Shown here piece after piece: positions 7,207 through 16,747 of a stretch of DNA of 64,000 bases. Where the stretch lies: the NCBI GenBank assembly GCA_034003725.1, contig JAVEYB010000001.1, positions 62,001 through 126,000 on the forward strand, in the 5' to 3' direction. This DNA is from Candidatus Zixiibacteriota bacterium. GTDB lineage: Bacteria > Zixibacteria > MSB-5A5 > GN15 > FEB-12. The position numbers and the translations under genes were made by a program. Position 1 is the stretch's first letter. Every line of letters starts with the position of its first letter. The notes under the pieces were generated by a model that worked only from the letters and a program-made list of their open reading frames with translations, made no database searches and was not told the origin of the DNA.

Positions 7207-9131
7207 TACGACACGCCGGAGCCGGGCGGCAGGTCCCCGTCGGGGGTCACGATATACAAGGCGTCCCTGGATTTCGCGGCCAGCAGCATGCCTCGCGATT
7301 CGATCCCCCGGATCCTGGCCGGTTTGAGATTCGCGACAACGACAATGCGCCGACCGATCATTTGTTCGGGGCTGTAGTGCTGGGCGATCCCGGCGACGAT
7401 CTGGCGCCGCTCGTCACCGAGATCGATCTGCAGTTTCAGCAGCTTATCGGCATTTTCAACTCGTTCCGCGGCGATCACCTGTGCGACCTTCAACTGCACG
7501 CGGCCGAATTCGCTGATATCCAGCAGATTGTCTTCGTCGAGCTGAGGGGCCGTCTCGGCGGCCGAAGTGGCGGCGGCAGCCGCGTTCGCGTCGATCCTGG
7601 GAAACAACGGCTGCTCGAGCCTGATCGCCGAACCGGGTACCAGAGAATAAAAAGTCATGGCATCATTGATCGACAGCGTCGCTGCGTCGAGACCGAGCAC
7701 CTTCCGGAGTTCCGTCATCTTCACCGGCATCACCGGCCACAGGACGATCGAAATGATCCGCAACGATTCGCAACAGGCATACAGAACGCCATGCAGGGCG
7801 GCGGTATCGCCTGATTTGGCGAGTTTCCATGGCGCCGTGTCATTGAAGAACTTGTTGGTCGCCCGGCACAGCGAAATACCTTCGGCAATCGCCGCATGCA
7901 GACGGAAGTGCTTGATATGCGCATACGCCGTGGTCGCCGTCTGCTCGGCGATCTTCAACAATTCATCCAATCCGTCGACCGACCTGTCCGGCCTGGGGAG
8001 GCGAGAAGAGCAATGCGTGTCGATGAGCTTGACGACGCGCGACACCAGGTTGCCGAGATCGTTCGCGAGATCGCTGTTGTACTGCGTGATGAATCGACTG
8101 GCCTGAATGTCCCCGTCCACGCCGAACGGGTACTGCGTGAGCAGCAGGTATCGCGACGCATCGGCGCCGAACTGAGCGACCATGTCGTTCGGATCGATTT
8201 GATTGCCGATCGACTTCGACATCTTTTCGCCGTCGACCGTGAAGAAACCGTGCAGGAAAAGCGTGTCAGGAAGTTTCTCTCCCGCCGCGAGAAGCATTGC
8301 GGGCCAGTACAGGCAATGGAACTTCAGAATCTCTTTAGCCATCAGGTGGACGATTTCCGCGCCGGTCCACCACGTGTCGAACATGACGCGGTCGTCGCCG
8401 TATCCGATCGCGGAAATGTAGTTTGACAGCGCGTCGACCCACACATACGCCACCTGGCTCTCGTCGAATGTCAGCGGGATGCCCCAGGTCACGCGCTCAC
8501 GAGACAGGGAAAAATCGCCCAGATCCTGTTCAATCAGGCCCAGCACCTCCCGGCGTCGTTCGTCCGGCAGAATTGCGAGTTCGCCTGACTCGATTTTCTC
8601 TTTGATGATCGGCAGGAACGAGGTGAGCCGGAAAAAATAGTTCTTCTCGCGCACCGTCTCAGGCGGTCTGCGATGGTACGGACAAAGACCGTCCACGAGC
8701 TCCTTCTCCGTCAGGAATTTCTCACATCCGGTGCAATAAAGTCCCTCGTAGTACCCGGAGTAGACCACATCCTGACCGTCGGCGGTTTTAGCCGTGCGCA
8801 GTACATCGAGCAGCTTCCGGACCGCTGCGACATGTCGGGGGGCGGTGGTGCGGATAAAATCATCGTTCTCGATACCGAGCCGCTTCCATGCGTCGGCAAA
8901 CAGCCCTGCGATTCGGTCGCAGAACTCCTGCTCGGTAAGACCGGCCGCAGCAGCCGCCTCGGCAACCTTGGTCCCGTGCTCGTCGGTTCCCGTCAGAAAG
9001 TAGGTTTTTCGTCCCGCCATACGATGCCACCGCGTGATGACGTCGGCGGCGATGGTCGTGTAGGCATGGCCGATATGCGGCTTGGCGTTTACGTAGTAAA
9101 TCGGCGTCGTTATGTAAATTGGTCGCTGCAC
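7206..9131 (-). CDS. metG: Methionyl-tRNA synthetase with C-terminal tRNA-binding domain
   Basis: MetG charges tRNA-Met with methionine. The Rossmann domain begins PIYYVNAKPHIGHAYT, with HIGH realised as HIGH itself. A knuckle insertion has CTGC and a second half in which only one Cys remains (LCPYH). The KMSKS loop reads EKMSKSIGN. The anticodon-binding helical domain follows. A C-terminal EMAP-II-like OB domain (about residues 535-641, from FGRVQLKVAQV) provides general tRNA binding and dimerisation. At 641 residues it matches the long bacterial form. It starts 12 bases after the ricT stop and overlaps tatD by one base. Confidence 0.96.
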   Translation of the reverse strand: MQRPIYITTPIYYVNAKPHIGHAYTTIAADVITRWHRMAGRKTYFLTGTDEHGTKVAEAAAAAGLTEQEFCDRIAGLFADAWKRLGIENDDFIRTTAPRHVAAVRKLLDVLRTAKTADGQDVVYSGYYEGLYCTGCEKFLTEKELVDGLCPYHRRPPETVREKNYFFRLTSFLPIIKEKIESGELAILPDERRREVLGLIEQDLGDFSLSRERVTWGIPLTFDESQVAYVWVDALSNYISAIGYGDDRVMFDTWWTGAEIVHLMAKEILKFHCLYWPAMLLAAGEKLPDTLFLHGFFTVDGEKMSKSIGNQIDPNDMVAQFGADASRYLLLTQYPFGVDGDIQASRFITQYNSDLANDLGNLVSRVVKLIDTHCSSRLPRPDRSVDGLDELLKIAEQTATTAYAHIKHFRLHAAIAEGISLCRATNKFFNDTAPWKLAKSGDTAALHGVLYACCESLRIISIVLWPVMPVKMTELRKVLGLDAATLSINDAMTFYSLVPGSAIRLEQPLFPRIDANAAAAATSAAETAPQLDEDNLLDISEFGRVQLKVAQVIAAERVENADKLLKLQIDLGDERRQIVAGIAQHYSPEQMIGRRIVVVANLKPARIRGIESRGMLLAAKSRDALYIVTPDGDLPPGSGVS

Positions 9132-9143
9132 CTGGCTGCTCCG

Positions 9144-10049
9144 TTACATTGCGGTTTTGCCGTTCGCGGATTCATCCTCGAGCTTGCTGAGTTGCTCGAT
9201 GTCAATCTCGGCATCATCGAGCGCCGGTCTCGGCTGCGGCGCGGTGGCGCCGACGGTGTCCTTGATATCCTGCGGAGCGATACGGAACGTGAGTCGGTCC
9301 TCAGTCAGAATGACCGCTTCTTCGTTGAAGACGTCGATTCGCTCAATTACGCCGTCGCCCTTGGTCGTTCGCACGGCCGTGCCGGGCGACGGGAACCTCG
9401 CCTTGACGGCGTGATAGAGATCGCTCTCGTAGCGCAGGCAACAGAGCAGTCGTCCGCAATTGCCCGAGATTTTGCTGGGATTGAGCGGCAGATCCTGCTC
9501 GCGGGCATGCTGGGTCGAAATCGGTACGAACTCTTTGATGTGGCTGTTACAGCACTGCTGCCGACCGCAGATGCCGTAGCCGCCGATCCGACGGGCCTCG
9601 TCGCGCACGCCGATCTGGCGAAGCTCGATACGCGTGCGGTACTTGGCAGCGAGATCGCGCACCAGCGCTCGGAAATCGACCCGGTGGTCGGCCGTAAAAA
9701 AGAATGTGATCTTGTTGCCGTCGAACTGGCACTCCACGTCAACAATCTTCATCACCAGTCCGTGGCGACGGACCATTTTCACTATATCGCCCTTGTACGC
9801 GACTTCGTTGCGCTTGAGTTCCGTAAACCGCGCCATGTCTTCGTTACCCGCGGGCCGAAGAATGGACCGAGGTTTCTCGGACGAGGCGATGCGGTCGCCG
9901 TTGTCGATATGCGTAATGATCCATCCCAGATCTTCGCCCTGCTCGGCCTGGGTGATCACATAGTCGTCGACCTTGAGCGAGTGATGGTACGTATTGTAAA
10001 AGTACTCCTTGCGGGAGCCTTTGAATTCAACCAGAAACAGTTCAGCCAT
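9144..10049 (-). CDS. ricT: PSP1/RicT-family protein (YaaT-like)
   Basis: The 301-residue protein has the PSP1 domain of YaaT/RicT. In Bacillus this protein belongs to the RicAFT complex, which affects mRNA processing by RNase Y and binds Fe-S clusters. The conserved cysteine groups are visible in GICGRQQCCNSH and NCGRLLCCLRYE, seven Cys in all, and the FFTADHRVDFRALVRDLA stretch is typical. A longer open frame extends upstream, but MAELFLVEFKG at 10049 is the natural start, just after the holB stop. The order holB-ricT-metG-tatD matches Gram-positive genomes. Its partners RicA and RicF are not in this window. Confidence 0.88.
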   Translation of the reverse strand: MAELFLVEFKGSRKEYFYNTYHHSLKVDDYVITQAEQGEDLGWIITHIDNGDRIASSEKPRSILRPAGNEDMARFTELKRNEVAYKGDIVKMVRRHGLVMKIVDVECQFDGNKITFFFTADHRVDFRALVRDLAAKYRTRIELRQIGVRDEARRIGGYGICGRQQCCNSHIKEFVPISTQHAREQDLPLNPSKISGNCGRLLCCLRYESDLYHAVKARFPSPGTAVRTTKGDGVIERIDVFNEEAVILTEDRLTFRIAPQDIKDTVGATAPQPRPALDDAEIDIEQLSKLEDESANGKTAM

Positions 10050-10075
10050 GAGAATAGTCCGATTCGCGTCACATT

Positions 10076-11245
10076 TCAGGAGACGACAGCCGTTGATTCG
10101 GCCTGGCGGATGGCCGCTCTCATTTTCAGCACCAGTGCCGCTAAAGCGGTATGAATATGCACGTTGAGGTATAGATCGGCAAGGGTATTCTTGATGGCAA
10201 TCAGGAGGGATTCCGCCAGTCCGCTCGCCTCGAACGGGCGGCTCAGTTTCATAAGCTCGTCGGCGAAGTCGACATTCGTCAACTGGTCGGGCTGCGAACG
10301 TATCGCAAAGTCGGCACAATCACGAATCAGCGATTGCCATAACAGCAAAGACTGCTCGATATCGCTTCGCCCCCGGCTCGCCAGCTGCTCCATCGCGACC
10401 TGCATGGCCTCCCCTGACGGTCGCTGAAAGAGGAGCTTGAAGACAAGCCAGGCGACCGACCGGATCGGCGCTTCCTCCTCGTCCTCGGGGCCCATCAATC
10501 TTATGGCTCGACCGGGCAGCCCCTCAGCCAGGCGGGCAAGCAGAACAGCCTGCTTCGACGGCGCTCCGTACGCCGTTTCGAGATACTGCGCGATCATCGC
10601 TTCCGGCGATCGCGCCAGCCGCACCTCTTGCGCGCGAGACTGGATGGTCGGCAATAGCGACTCGGCGCGCTCCGCGGTGAGAATGATGACTGTCCGCGGC
10701 GGGGGTTCTTCAATCAGTTTGAGCAAGGAGTCGGCGGAGTCATCGCGCATCTTCTGCGCACGGTCGAATATCGCGACCCGTACAATCTCCTCCGAGCCCC
10801 GCCTGCTCAGGGTCAGCTTTACATCGCGCGACTGCTCGATTCGGATGGTTGCGGCCTTCTCCTCCTCGATCATGGCCAATGGCTCTTCGCGCAGCCGATC
10901 GAGACACGCATTGAGAAACTCGAACTTCTCGATGTCGTTTTTGTACGTCTGAATCGGCACCACGGGATACAGGCCCTCGAAATTGATCGCAGCGATCGTG
11001 CGGCACGGGGGGCATTGGCCGCACGGCCGCACCGTCCGGTTGCCGTCGGGATCGCCGCCATCGACACGCTGCCTGCAATTGAGAAGCGAGGCGAAGGCCG
11101 AGGCAAGCGCCCAGTGGCCGGATCCATATGGCCCGGTAAACAGATAACAGGACGCCACCCGGCCGGCCAGAAACGACCGGCTCAGTATCGACCAGGCCCG
11201 TGGCTGGGCGGTGACGATGTCGAAGGCGATCTCAGAGCGCTTCAA
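10076..11245 (-). CDS. holB: DNA polymerase III delta-prime subunit
   Basis: HolB is the delta' subunit of the clamp loader. The FDIVTAQPRAWSIL start, the P-loop-like TGPYGSGHWALA, the zinc-site cysteines in CRQR...CGQCPPC, the ILTAERAESLLPTIQSRAQEV sensor region and the C-terminal helical collar all fit. The P-loop lacks the GKT lysine (GSGHW), as is common for non-ATPase delta' subunits. No ATG lies near the expected N-terminus; a TTG at 11245, overlapping the envC-like stop by 14 bases, is the best candidate. The frame remains open further upstream, but that stretch opposes coding in the envC-like gene. Confidence 0.85.
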   Translation of the reverse strand: MKRSEIAFDIVTAQPRAWSILSRSFLAGRVASCYLFTGPYGSGHWALASAFASLLNCRQRVDGGDPDGNRTVRPCGQCPPCRTIAAINFEGLYPVVPIQTYKNDIEKFEFLNACLDRLREEPLAMIEEEKAATIRIEQSRDVKLTLSRRGSEEIVRVAIFDRAQKMRDDSADSLLKLIEEPPPRTVIILTAERAESLLPTIQSRAQEVRLARSPEAMIAQYLETAYGAPSKQAVLLARLAEGLPGRAIRLMGPEDEEEAPIRSVAWLVFKLLFQRPSGEAMQVAMEQLASRGRSDIEQSLLLWQSLIRDCADFAIRSQPDQLTNVDFADELMKLSRPFEASGLAESLLIAIKNTLADLYLNVHIHTALAALVLKMRAAIRQAESTAVVS

Positions 11246-12404
11246 ACTTGATCCATTCCACCGGGTCGAGCGGTTCCCGTTCTTCCCGCAGTTCGAACCG
11301 GACCTGGCCGTCGTCGCCTGCCACCCCCAGCGGGCTGCCGCCCGCGAGGTGCTCGCGCTCGGAGACATCGATGCGACCCAGTCCGGCATAGGTCGTGTAG
11401 TGCTGACTGTCGTGTCGGATGATAACGAAATTTCCGTAGCCGCGCAAATTGCCGGTGTACGCGACTGTCCCGGATGCAACGAGGCGTACGGTCGCCCCCG
11501 GCTTGCCCTTGATGACGATACCGGGAGAATACGACTTCAGTTTGGTGATCGGATCGACCGACAAGCCGAACGGCACCACCACCTTGCCTCGGTGCGGCAT
11601 GATCAACTGTCCCTTCAGGGCGGTGAAAACCGACGGCGCCACACCGGCCTCGGGATACGGGTTCCGGCGACCGGCTTCCTCCAGCCGCGCGATAATCTGC
11701 TGCATCTCGGCGGCCGCCTGCTGCAATGTCAACATCCGGTCGGCTTCGTCCTGCTTCAGTCGCTTGAGCCTATCCAGCGAACGTTCCTGCTTCTCCTTCC
11801 TGCTCTGACCGACCGAAAAACTGATCTCCTTCTCCTTCTTCAAGTTGGTCACCAGCTTGCGCTGGCCGGTCAATTCCTCGAGCTGGCTGACGGACTCGGC
11901 GAGGTACGTTTGTGCCTGCTCGACATTTCCGGACTCGAAGCCCGCCAGTGCGGTGAGATACACGGTAGTCCGATGAAGATCCAGCTCGCCGTTCGGCTCG
12001 TTGACCAGGGACTGGTCCGGCAATCGTGTGGCGTAGTATGCCTGACGGATGTTGCCGAGATATCGCCGGCGGGTGTTGTCGAAACTCAATTGGTTGTTCT
12101 GCAGGGCGGTCTCCGCCTCGCCAAGACTCTTTTTGAGCGCAGTCAGCTCGTTGCTGAGACGGTTGATCAGTTTCCGGTCCGACGAAATACGCTGATCGTA
12201 GTCGGCAATCTGCCGGGCAACCGATTCTTCAGCGGAGCGGAGCGAATCCAGACGACGACGGCTGTCGTCGACGTCCTTCTGGATTTTCTCCAGTTCCTTC
12301 TGCTGCTCGAGAATTTGCCGCTTATCGTCGGCGGTAACGCCTCCCGCCAGCCAGCATCCGAGCAGCATCGGAACTACCGCGGCACGTATTACTTTCCGCA
12401 TCAT
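11232..12404 (-). CDS. envC: EnvC-like murein hydrolase activator (degenerate LytM domain)
   Basis: A secreted coiled-coil protein with a LytM/M23 C-terminus. A signal peptide runs from MMRKVIRAAVVPMLL to about residue 26. Long coiled coils fill residues 30-250. The LytM domain (about 285-385) lacks the zinc ligands: the usual H-x-G-x-D is SPGIVI and the final HxH is QVRFELR. This matches EnvC, which activates amidases rather than cutting peptidoglycan. It starts at the ATG overlapping the ftsX stop (ATGA), directly after ftsE-ftsX, the complex that recruits EnvC in E. coli. Confidence 0.88.
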   Translation of the reverse strand: MMRKVIRAAVVPMLLGCWLAGGVTADDKRQILEQQKELEKIQKDVDDSRRRLDSLRSAEESVARQIADYDQRISSDRKLINRLSNELTALKKSLGEAETALQNNQLSFDNTRRRYLGNIRQAYYATRLPDQSLVNEPNGELDLHRTTVYLTALAGFESGNVEQAQTYLAESVSQLEELTGQRKLVTNLKKEKEISFSVGQSRKEKQERSLDRLKRLKQDEADRMLTLQQAAAEMQQIIARLEEAGRRNPYPEAGVAPSVFTALKGQLIMPHRGKVVVPFGLSVDPITKLKSYSPGIVIKGKPGATVRLVASGTVAYTGNLRGYGNFVIIRHDSQHYTTYAGLGRIDVSEREHLAGGSPLGVAGDDGQVRFELREEREPLDPVEWIKFEAL

Positions 12405-13258
12405 TTGAGCGACCGTCGAATTCCAAGAAAACCACTGATGCAGCCGACCAGCGCAGCAGCTGCGCAAAACAGTATCATATCCTCGCGGGAGGGTAATACG
12501 ATCGTTATCTGGGTGAACACCACACGCGAATGGCCGTACAAAACGATCACCCAGCTGAAGATCGCCGACAACCCGCCGATCAGCAGTCCTTCTATTATAA
12601 ACGGCATCCCGACAAAAGATTTCGATGCCCCCAGCAGCATCATTTGCCGGAAGCCGACCGCGCGCGCCCGCGTCATGAGCCGGATGCTGTTCGACGACGT
12701 GATGAGCGCCGTGAGCAGAATAATCGCACCCAGACCGAGCCCGACCTGCAGGATCAACCCGCGCGTCGTCTCCGCCTTCTCGAGAAACCGCCTGCTGTAA
12801 GCGACGTCGTCAATACCGGGGATCAGCGTAAGCTGCTCGCTGATCCGTTGCATATCCCCTGAATTCAGCACCTGGGGCTCCATCGTCAGCACGTACGAGC
12901 GAGGCAGCGGATTGAGCGAGTCGTAGCCGACGAGCAGGTCGATGCCCAGTTGGTCGGCCAGTTCCGCCCGTGCCTGTTGCTTGGAAACATATGCTGCGGA
13001 GACAATACCGTCTATCGCATAGATCTCTTTGGTCAGGGACGTCGCCGCCGAGTCGGGCAGGTCTTCATTGATAAAGGCCTCCATGCGCAGTTCCGATAAC
13101 AGGTCGCGATAGAAGGCTTCCGATGTCCCGGCCGCCACCCAGAAGATGTTGAAAAGCAGAAAGAGCAGGGTCAACGACAGTACCGAGCCGAGCGCTGTGC
13201 CGGGATTGCGGTACAGACTCCGCCCCAGTTCGCGAACCATGAAGCCGAGGCGAATCAC
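12401..13258 (-). CDS. ftsX: Cell-division permease FtsX
   Basis: FtsX is the membrane half of the FtsEX complex that controls periplasmic murein hydrolases through EnvC-type partners. The 285 residues show one N-terminal helix (about 21-43), a periplasmic domain of about 125 residues and three C-terminal helices separated by the family LLGASKSFVGMPFIIEG loop. The gene overlaps ftsE upstream and the envC-like gene downstream by four bases each, so the three products are probably made together. Confidence 0.93.
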   Translation of the reverse strand: MIRLGFMVRELGRSLYRNPGTALGSVLSLTLLFLLFNIFWVAAGTSEAFYRDLLSELRMEAFINEDLPDSAATSLTKEIYAIDGIVSAAYVSKQQARAELADQLGIDLLVGYDSLNPLPRSYVLTMEPQVLNSGDMQRISEQLTLIPGIDDVAYSRRFLEKAETTRGLILQVGLGLGAIILLTALITSSNSIRLMTRARAVGFRQMMLLGASKSFVGMPFIIEGLLIGGLSAIFSWVIVLYGHSRVVFTQITIVLPSREDMILFCAAAALVGCISGFLGIRRSLK

Positions 13259-13917
13259 TGCAGGACCCCGTTTATCAACTGGTAATACGCCGTCTGTGGC
13301 AGTTCCTGGGAAGGGACATCGGACGTGAGTATCAGCATCGACCGCCCGGACAACGCCACTTTCTGCAGCACCTGGTAAACGCGCTCCCAGGTGTTTCTGT
13401 CCAGACCGGCCATCGGCTCGTCAATAATAAGGAGCGGCTGGTTGGCTATCGATGCCCGGGCGAACTGGGTGAGCGTATTTTCGACCCGGGTGAGCGACCC
13501 CGGAGTCTCCGACGCCTGTTTCAGCAGCGAGAACTCCGTCAGGACCTTGAACAGGCGCTCCCGTTGCGTTGAGCGGCGAACCCCTGCCAGTACCAGCGGC
13601 AGCGTGATATTTTCAGATACCGTCAGAAGCGGCATGAGCCCAAAGGGCCCGCCGATCCCCCCGATCTGATGCCGGACCCGGCGGATAGCGCTCGACCGTC
13701 CCTTTTTGAGCTGTTCGCCGAATACCTCCACCGAACCGGCCGATGCGAAGCGGAGCCCAACGAGCAGTTCCACGAGCGTCGTTTTCCCCGAGCCCGCCGC
13801 ACCGGCAATGACGGCGGAGTGCTCAGGAAGAAGCGTGAAGTTGAGGTCGCGAAAGACGAAATCGCCCCGGTCGGTGCGATATTCGACGTTATGCAATTCT
13901 ATCAACGGCTGTTTCAT
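13255..13917 (-). CDS. ftsE: FtsE-type ABC ATPase with degenerate motifs
   Basis: FtsE is the cytoplasmic ATPase of FtsEX. The 220-residue protein keeps Walker A (GAAGSGKTT), Walker B (LLIIDEP) and the D-loop (AGLD). Three other ABC motifs are altered compared with E. coli FtsE: the Q-loop FQD region reads GGPFG, the LSGGQ signature reads SLTRVENTL, and the H-loop THD reads TSD. ATP binding is plausible, but hydrolysis may be slow or absent. The identity rests on position directly before ftsX and envC and on full-length similarity. The start ATG is at 13917; I see no strong promoter immediately upstream. Confidence 0.85.
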   Translation of the reverse strand: MKQPLIELHNVEYRTDRGDFVFRDLNFTLLPEHSAVIAGAAGSGKTTLVELLVGLRFASAGSVEVFGEQLKKGRSSAIRRVRHQIGGIGGPFGLMPLLTVSENITLPLVLAGVRRSTQRERLFKVLTEFSLLKQASETPGSLTRVENTLTQFARASIANQPLLIIDEPMAGLDRNTWERVYQVLQKVALSGRSMLILTSDVPSQELPQTAYYQLINGVLQ

Positions 13918-13950
13918 GTCGACTTGAGTCCGATTAGACCCGCGAGTTGT

Positions 13951-13979
13951 TTGACATCCTGCGCGTTACGCCCTATTAT
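13951..13979 (+). promoter_or_regulatory. Sigma-70-type promoter for the Ycf48-like gene
   Basis: TTGACA (13951-13956), a 17-base spacer and TATTAT (13974-13979) form a near-consensus housekeeping promoter. The expected start of transcription is near 13986, leaving a leader of about 54 bases before the ATG at 14040. Confidence 0.75.
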
Positions 13980-14039
13980 GCGCTACGATTGCGAACACGC
14001 CGGCGCACGTGCCTGCGTGCAGTGTATAAGTGATACCGG

Positions 14040-15011
14040 ATGACTTCAATTAAAAACACCGCTGTGACGACGTTTCGTGCCGCAATCCTTGCGATTGTCG
14101 GTATCGCCATGCCCGCGCAGGCCTCTGCCGGGGACTTCGAGCCGGTTCGTCTCGACATCACGGAAAATATCACGGGAATCGAGTTCGTATCAGCCGATAC
14201 CGGTTTTGTCGTCAGTCAGGGCGGTCAGCTCGGTATCACGCACGACGGCGGTCGCACGTGGCGCGTCATGACGATCGCACCAAATGCGCCACTGGAAGAC
14301 GTCTCGTTTCTCGATGGTCGGACCGGGGCGGTATGTGGACGCGGCGGTTCGCTGTACGTCACCACCGATGGCGGCCGGCGCTGGGAGAATCGCTCGATCA
14401 TGGACACCGTTTCATGGCTGCTGTCGGTGCAGTGGGTGGATTCGCTCCACGCGGTGGCTGCGGGAATGACCCGCGCGACTGCCTCGCCGCTGCTCGGTTT
14501 TACGCTGGTGACGCGTGACCGAGGGCGTACCTGGCAGCGGCAGGAATCAATGGGGCTGGGATACGGCGAGTTGTTTCGTGCCCCGCACGGCCCGGTCTAC
14601 TTCCAGTCGTTCGGCAAGCTTCACATGAGTCGCGACGGCGGTCAGACGTGGAGGACGATCGAGACGCTCGACGGCATCCCGGGCCGGGTGACTTCCGTTA
14701 CCGGCCGAGTCGGGATTCTCGCCGGGGCCGGCGGCCGTATCATGTATTCCCACGACAACGGTCGCACATGGAATGACGCCTCCGCCGACCCCAAGAATGT
14801 CTTTACCAGTCTCGCCATGGTGAACGCCGACACCGGCTATGTCGCCGGTTTGAACGGAGTCGTCATGAAGACGACCGACGCCGGCGTGTCATGGACCGAC
14901 ATCGCGCTCGATCCGTCCCTGGCATTCGACATTTACGATATGGCCATTGCGGGGGAGTACGTGTATCTGGTCGGCCGGTCCGGGACGGTCCTTCGGGCCC
15001 GCCGGCCCTGA
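14040..15011 (+). CDS. Secreted Ycf48-like beta-propeller with Asp-box repeats
   Basis: The 323-residue protein has a signal peptide (about residues 1-31, ending QASAG) followed by a propeller built from Asp-box (BNR) repeats of the S/T-x-D-x-G-x-T-W type. I count six: THDGGRTW, TTDGGRRW, TRDRGRTW, SRDGGQTW, SHDNGRTW and TTDAGVSW. Ycf48/HCF136 proteins assist photosystem II assembly in cyanobacteria, but such propellers are widespread in non-photosynthetic bacteria with unknown roles. The function here is unknown; it is probably a periplasmic or surface protein. It stands alone on the plus strand, convergent with rho. Confidence 0.8.
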   Translation: MTSIKNTAVTTFRAAILAIVGIAMPAQASAGDFEPVRLDITENITGIEFVSADTGFVVSQGGQLGITHDGGRTWRVMTIAPNAPLEDVSFLDGRTGAVCGRGGSLYVTTDGGRRWENRSIMDTVSWLLSVQWVDSLHAVAAGMTRATASPLLGFTLVTRDRGRTWQRQESMGLGYGELFRAPHGPVYFQSFGKLHMSRDGGQTWRTIETLDGIPGRVTSVTGRVGILAGAGGRIMYSHDNGRTWNDASADPKNVFTSLAMVNADTGYVAGLNGVVMKTTDAGVSWTDIALDPSLAFDIYDMAIAGEYVYLVGRSGTVLRARRP

Positions 15012-15027
15012 ACGAACCCGCCGCCTC

Positions 15028-15058
15028 AAAAGAAAGGCGCAGCCGGGTGACTGCGCCT
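15028..15058 (-). terminator. Rho-independent terminator after rho
   Basis: On the minus strand a perfect 8-bp stem (AGGCGCAG with CTGCGCCT, eight-base loop) is followed by TTCTTTT. It lies 22 bases past the rho stop. On the plus strand the hairpin lacks a T tail, so it serves rho more clearly than the converging Ycf48-like gene. Confidence 0.75.
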
Positions 15059-15080
15059 GAGACGTCTCTGCCTGAGCAGG

Positions 15081-16328
15081 TTAATCCTTCATCGAAGCGA
15101 GGAATTTCGCGTTGCTCTTGGACTTTTTCATTCGATCGACCAGAAATTCCATGGCCTCGATCGGGTTCATCTCCGCGAGGAACTTGCGAAGGATCCAGAT
15201 TTTCGACAGGGTATCCTGATCCATCAGCAGCTCTTCCTTGCGGGTCGATGACCGGTTGATATCCATGGCCGGGAAGACGCGCCGGTCGCTGAGTCGGCGG
15301 TCGAGCACCATTTCCATATTACCGGTGCCCTTGAACTCCTCGAAAATCACCTCGTCCATGCGCGAGCCGGTTTCGATCAGAGCGGTGGCGCAGATGGTAA
15401 GGGAGCCGCCTTCTTCAACGTTGCGGGCGGCGCCGAAAAACCGTTTCGGCTTGTGCAGCGCGTTGGAATCCACACCGCCGGAGAGAATCTTGCCCGAATG
15501 CGGCACCACGGAGTTGTGGGCGCGCGCAAGTCGGGTGATCGAGTCCAGCAGAATGACCACGTCGTGCTTGTGCTCGACCAGTCGTTTGGCTTTTTCGAGC
15601 ACCATGTTCGCGACCTGCACGTGACGGTCGGCCGGTTCGTCGAAGGTCGACGAGATGACTTCGCCGCGCACCGAACGCCGCATGTCCGTCACTTCCTCCG
15701 GCCGCTCGTCGATCAAGAGCACGATCAACTTGACGTCGGGGTGGTTGGCCGTGATGGCCTGCGCGATTTTCTGGAGTATGATCGTCTTGCCGGCTTTCGG
15801 CGGAGAGGTAATCAGGGCGCGCTGTCCCTTGCCGATCGGACACATCAGATCAATAATGCGCGTCGTCAACTGCTCGGCCGACAATTCCAGCTTGAACGGG
15901 GTGTTCGGATACAGCGGGGTCAGGTTGTCGAACAACGTCTTGTGCTTGGCGGCCTCGGGATTTTCGTAGTTGACCGCCTCGATCTTGAGCAGCGCAAAAT
16001 ACCGCTCGTTGTCCTTGGGCGGTCGTACCTGTCCGGAGATGGTGTCGCCGGTCCGAAGATCGAATCGTTTGATCTGCGACGGCGAGACGTAGATGTCGTC
16101 CTGACCGGGAAGGTAGTTGTAGTCGGGAGAGCGCAAAAAGCCGTAGCCCTCGTCCATGATTTCCAGGACCCCCTCGGCCAGAATCGCGCCGTTCTGCGTG
16201 GACTGGTTTTCCATCACCTTGTAGATCAGCTCGGATTTCCGCAGGCCGGACACGCCCGGGATATCGAGGTCTTCGGCGATTTTCAGCAGCTCCGCGATGG
16301 TCTTCGATTTCAGATCGGCTAGTTCCAT
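15081..16328 (-). CDS. rho: Transcription termination factor Rho
   Basis: Rho is the hexameric RNA helicase that ends transcription. It has the N-terminal helical domain ([21 protein letters not shown]), the cold-shock-like RNA-binding domain with GYGFLRS, and the RecA-type motor with Walker A PPKAGKT, the Walker B stretch [16 protein letters not shown] and the Q/R-loop region. The length of 415 residues is typical for forms without a long insertion. I chose the ATG at 16328, preceded by AGGAAGT, over an upstream ATG at 16361. It follows rsfS by 53 bases and has its own terminator. Confidence 0.97.
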   Translation of the reverse strand: MELADLKSKTIAELLKIAEDLDIPGVSGLRKSELIYKVMENQSTQNGAILAEGVLEIMDEGYGFLRSPDYNYLPGQDDIYVSPSQIKRFDLRTGDTISGQVRPPKDNERYFALLKIEAVNYENPEAAKHKTLFDNLTPLYPNTPFKLELSAEQLTTRIIDLMCPIGKGQRALITSPPKAGKTIILQKIAQAITANHPDVKLIVLLIDERPEEVTDMRRSVRGEVISSTFDEPADRHVQVANMVLEKAKRLVEHKHDVVILLDSITRLARAHNSVVPHSGKILSGGVDSNALHKPKRFFGAARNVEEGGSLTICATALIETGSRMDEVIFEEFKGTGNMEMVLDRRLSDRRVFPAMDINRSSTRKEELLMDQDTLSKIWILRKFLAEMNPIEAMEFLVDRMKKSKSNAKFLASMKD

Positions 16329-16381
16329 GGTACTTCCTATGTGTTTATCATCAATCAACAATCGGCGGTTACGTCCGGCCG

Positions 16382-16741
16382 CTATTCATCGGCCAGTTCC
16401 TCGACCGGTGCATCGCCCCAGAGCTTTTCGAGCGCATAGAACCGGCGGGTGGGCTCATAAAACACGTGCACGACGACATCGACGTAGTCGAGCAGAATCC
16501 AGTTGCCGCCCCTGCGTCCTTCGCGATGGTACGGCTTGATGCCGTCATTGCGCAGACCGTCTTCGATCGCCTCGGCGATCGCATTCACCTGCACATCGGC
16601 GTCTCCCGATGCGATCACGAAGTAATCGCACACCGAGGAGAGCCCTTTCAGTTTCAGTATCCTGACGTCAAACGCCTTCTTGGAAAGCGCCAGCCGACCG
16701 GCCTGGCGCGCGAGGGTAAGTGCGGTGCTGGTCGTGCTCAA
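16382..16741 (-). CDS. rsfS: Ribosomal silencing factor RsfS
   Basis: RsfS binds ribosomal protein L14 and blocks subunit joining in starved cells. The 119 residues show the family core: [24 protein letters not shown], then [15 protein letters not shown] and [12 protein letters not shown]. It starts six bases after the LytR_C gene and precedes rho. Confidence 0.93.
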   Translation of the reverse strand: MSTTSTALTLARQAGRLALSKKAFDVRILKLKGLSSVCDYFVIASGDADVQVNAIAEAIEDGLRNDGIKPYHREGRRGGNWILLDYVDVVVHVFYEPTRRFYALEKLWGDAPVEELADE

Positions 16742-16747
16742 AGTGTG

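Noticed and set aside
11246-11479. Upstream extension of holB
   Set aside because: The frame stays open but runs over envC-like coding sequence and gives Ser/Arg-rich residues; the clamp-loader similarity starts only at FDIVTAQ.
11232-12404. Active M23 metallopeptidase
   Set aside because: The zinc ligands expected in HxGxD and HxH are absent, so an EnvC-type activator fits better.
11211-12800. Plus-strand open frame across envC-like and ftsX
   Set aside because: The minus strand encodes overlapping genes with clear motifs and ATGA junctions; the plus-strand frame is a codon-bias shadow.
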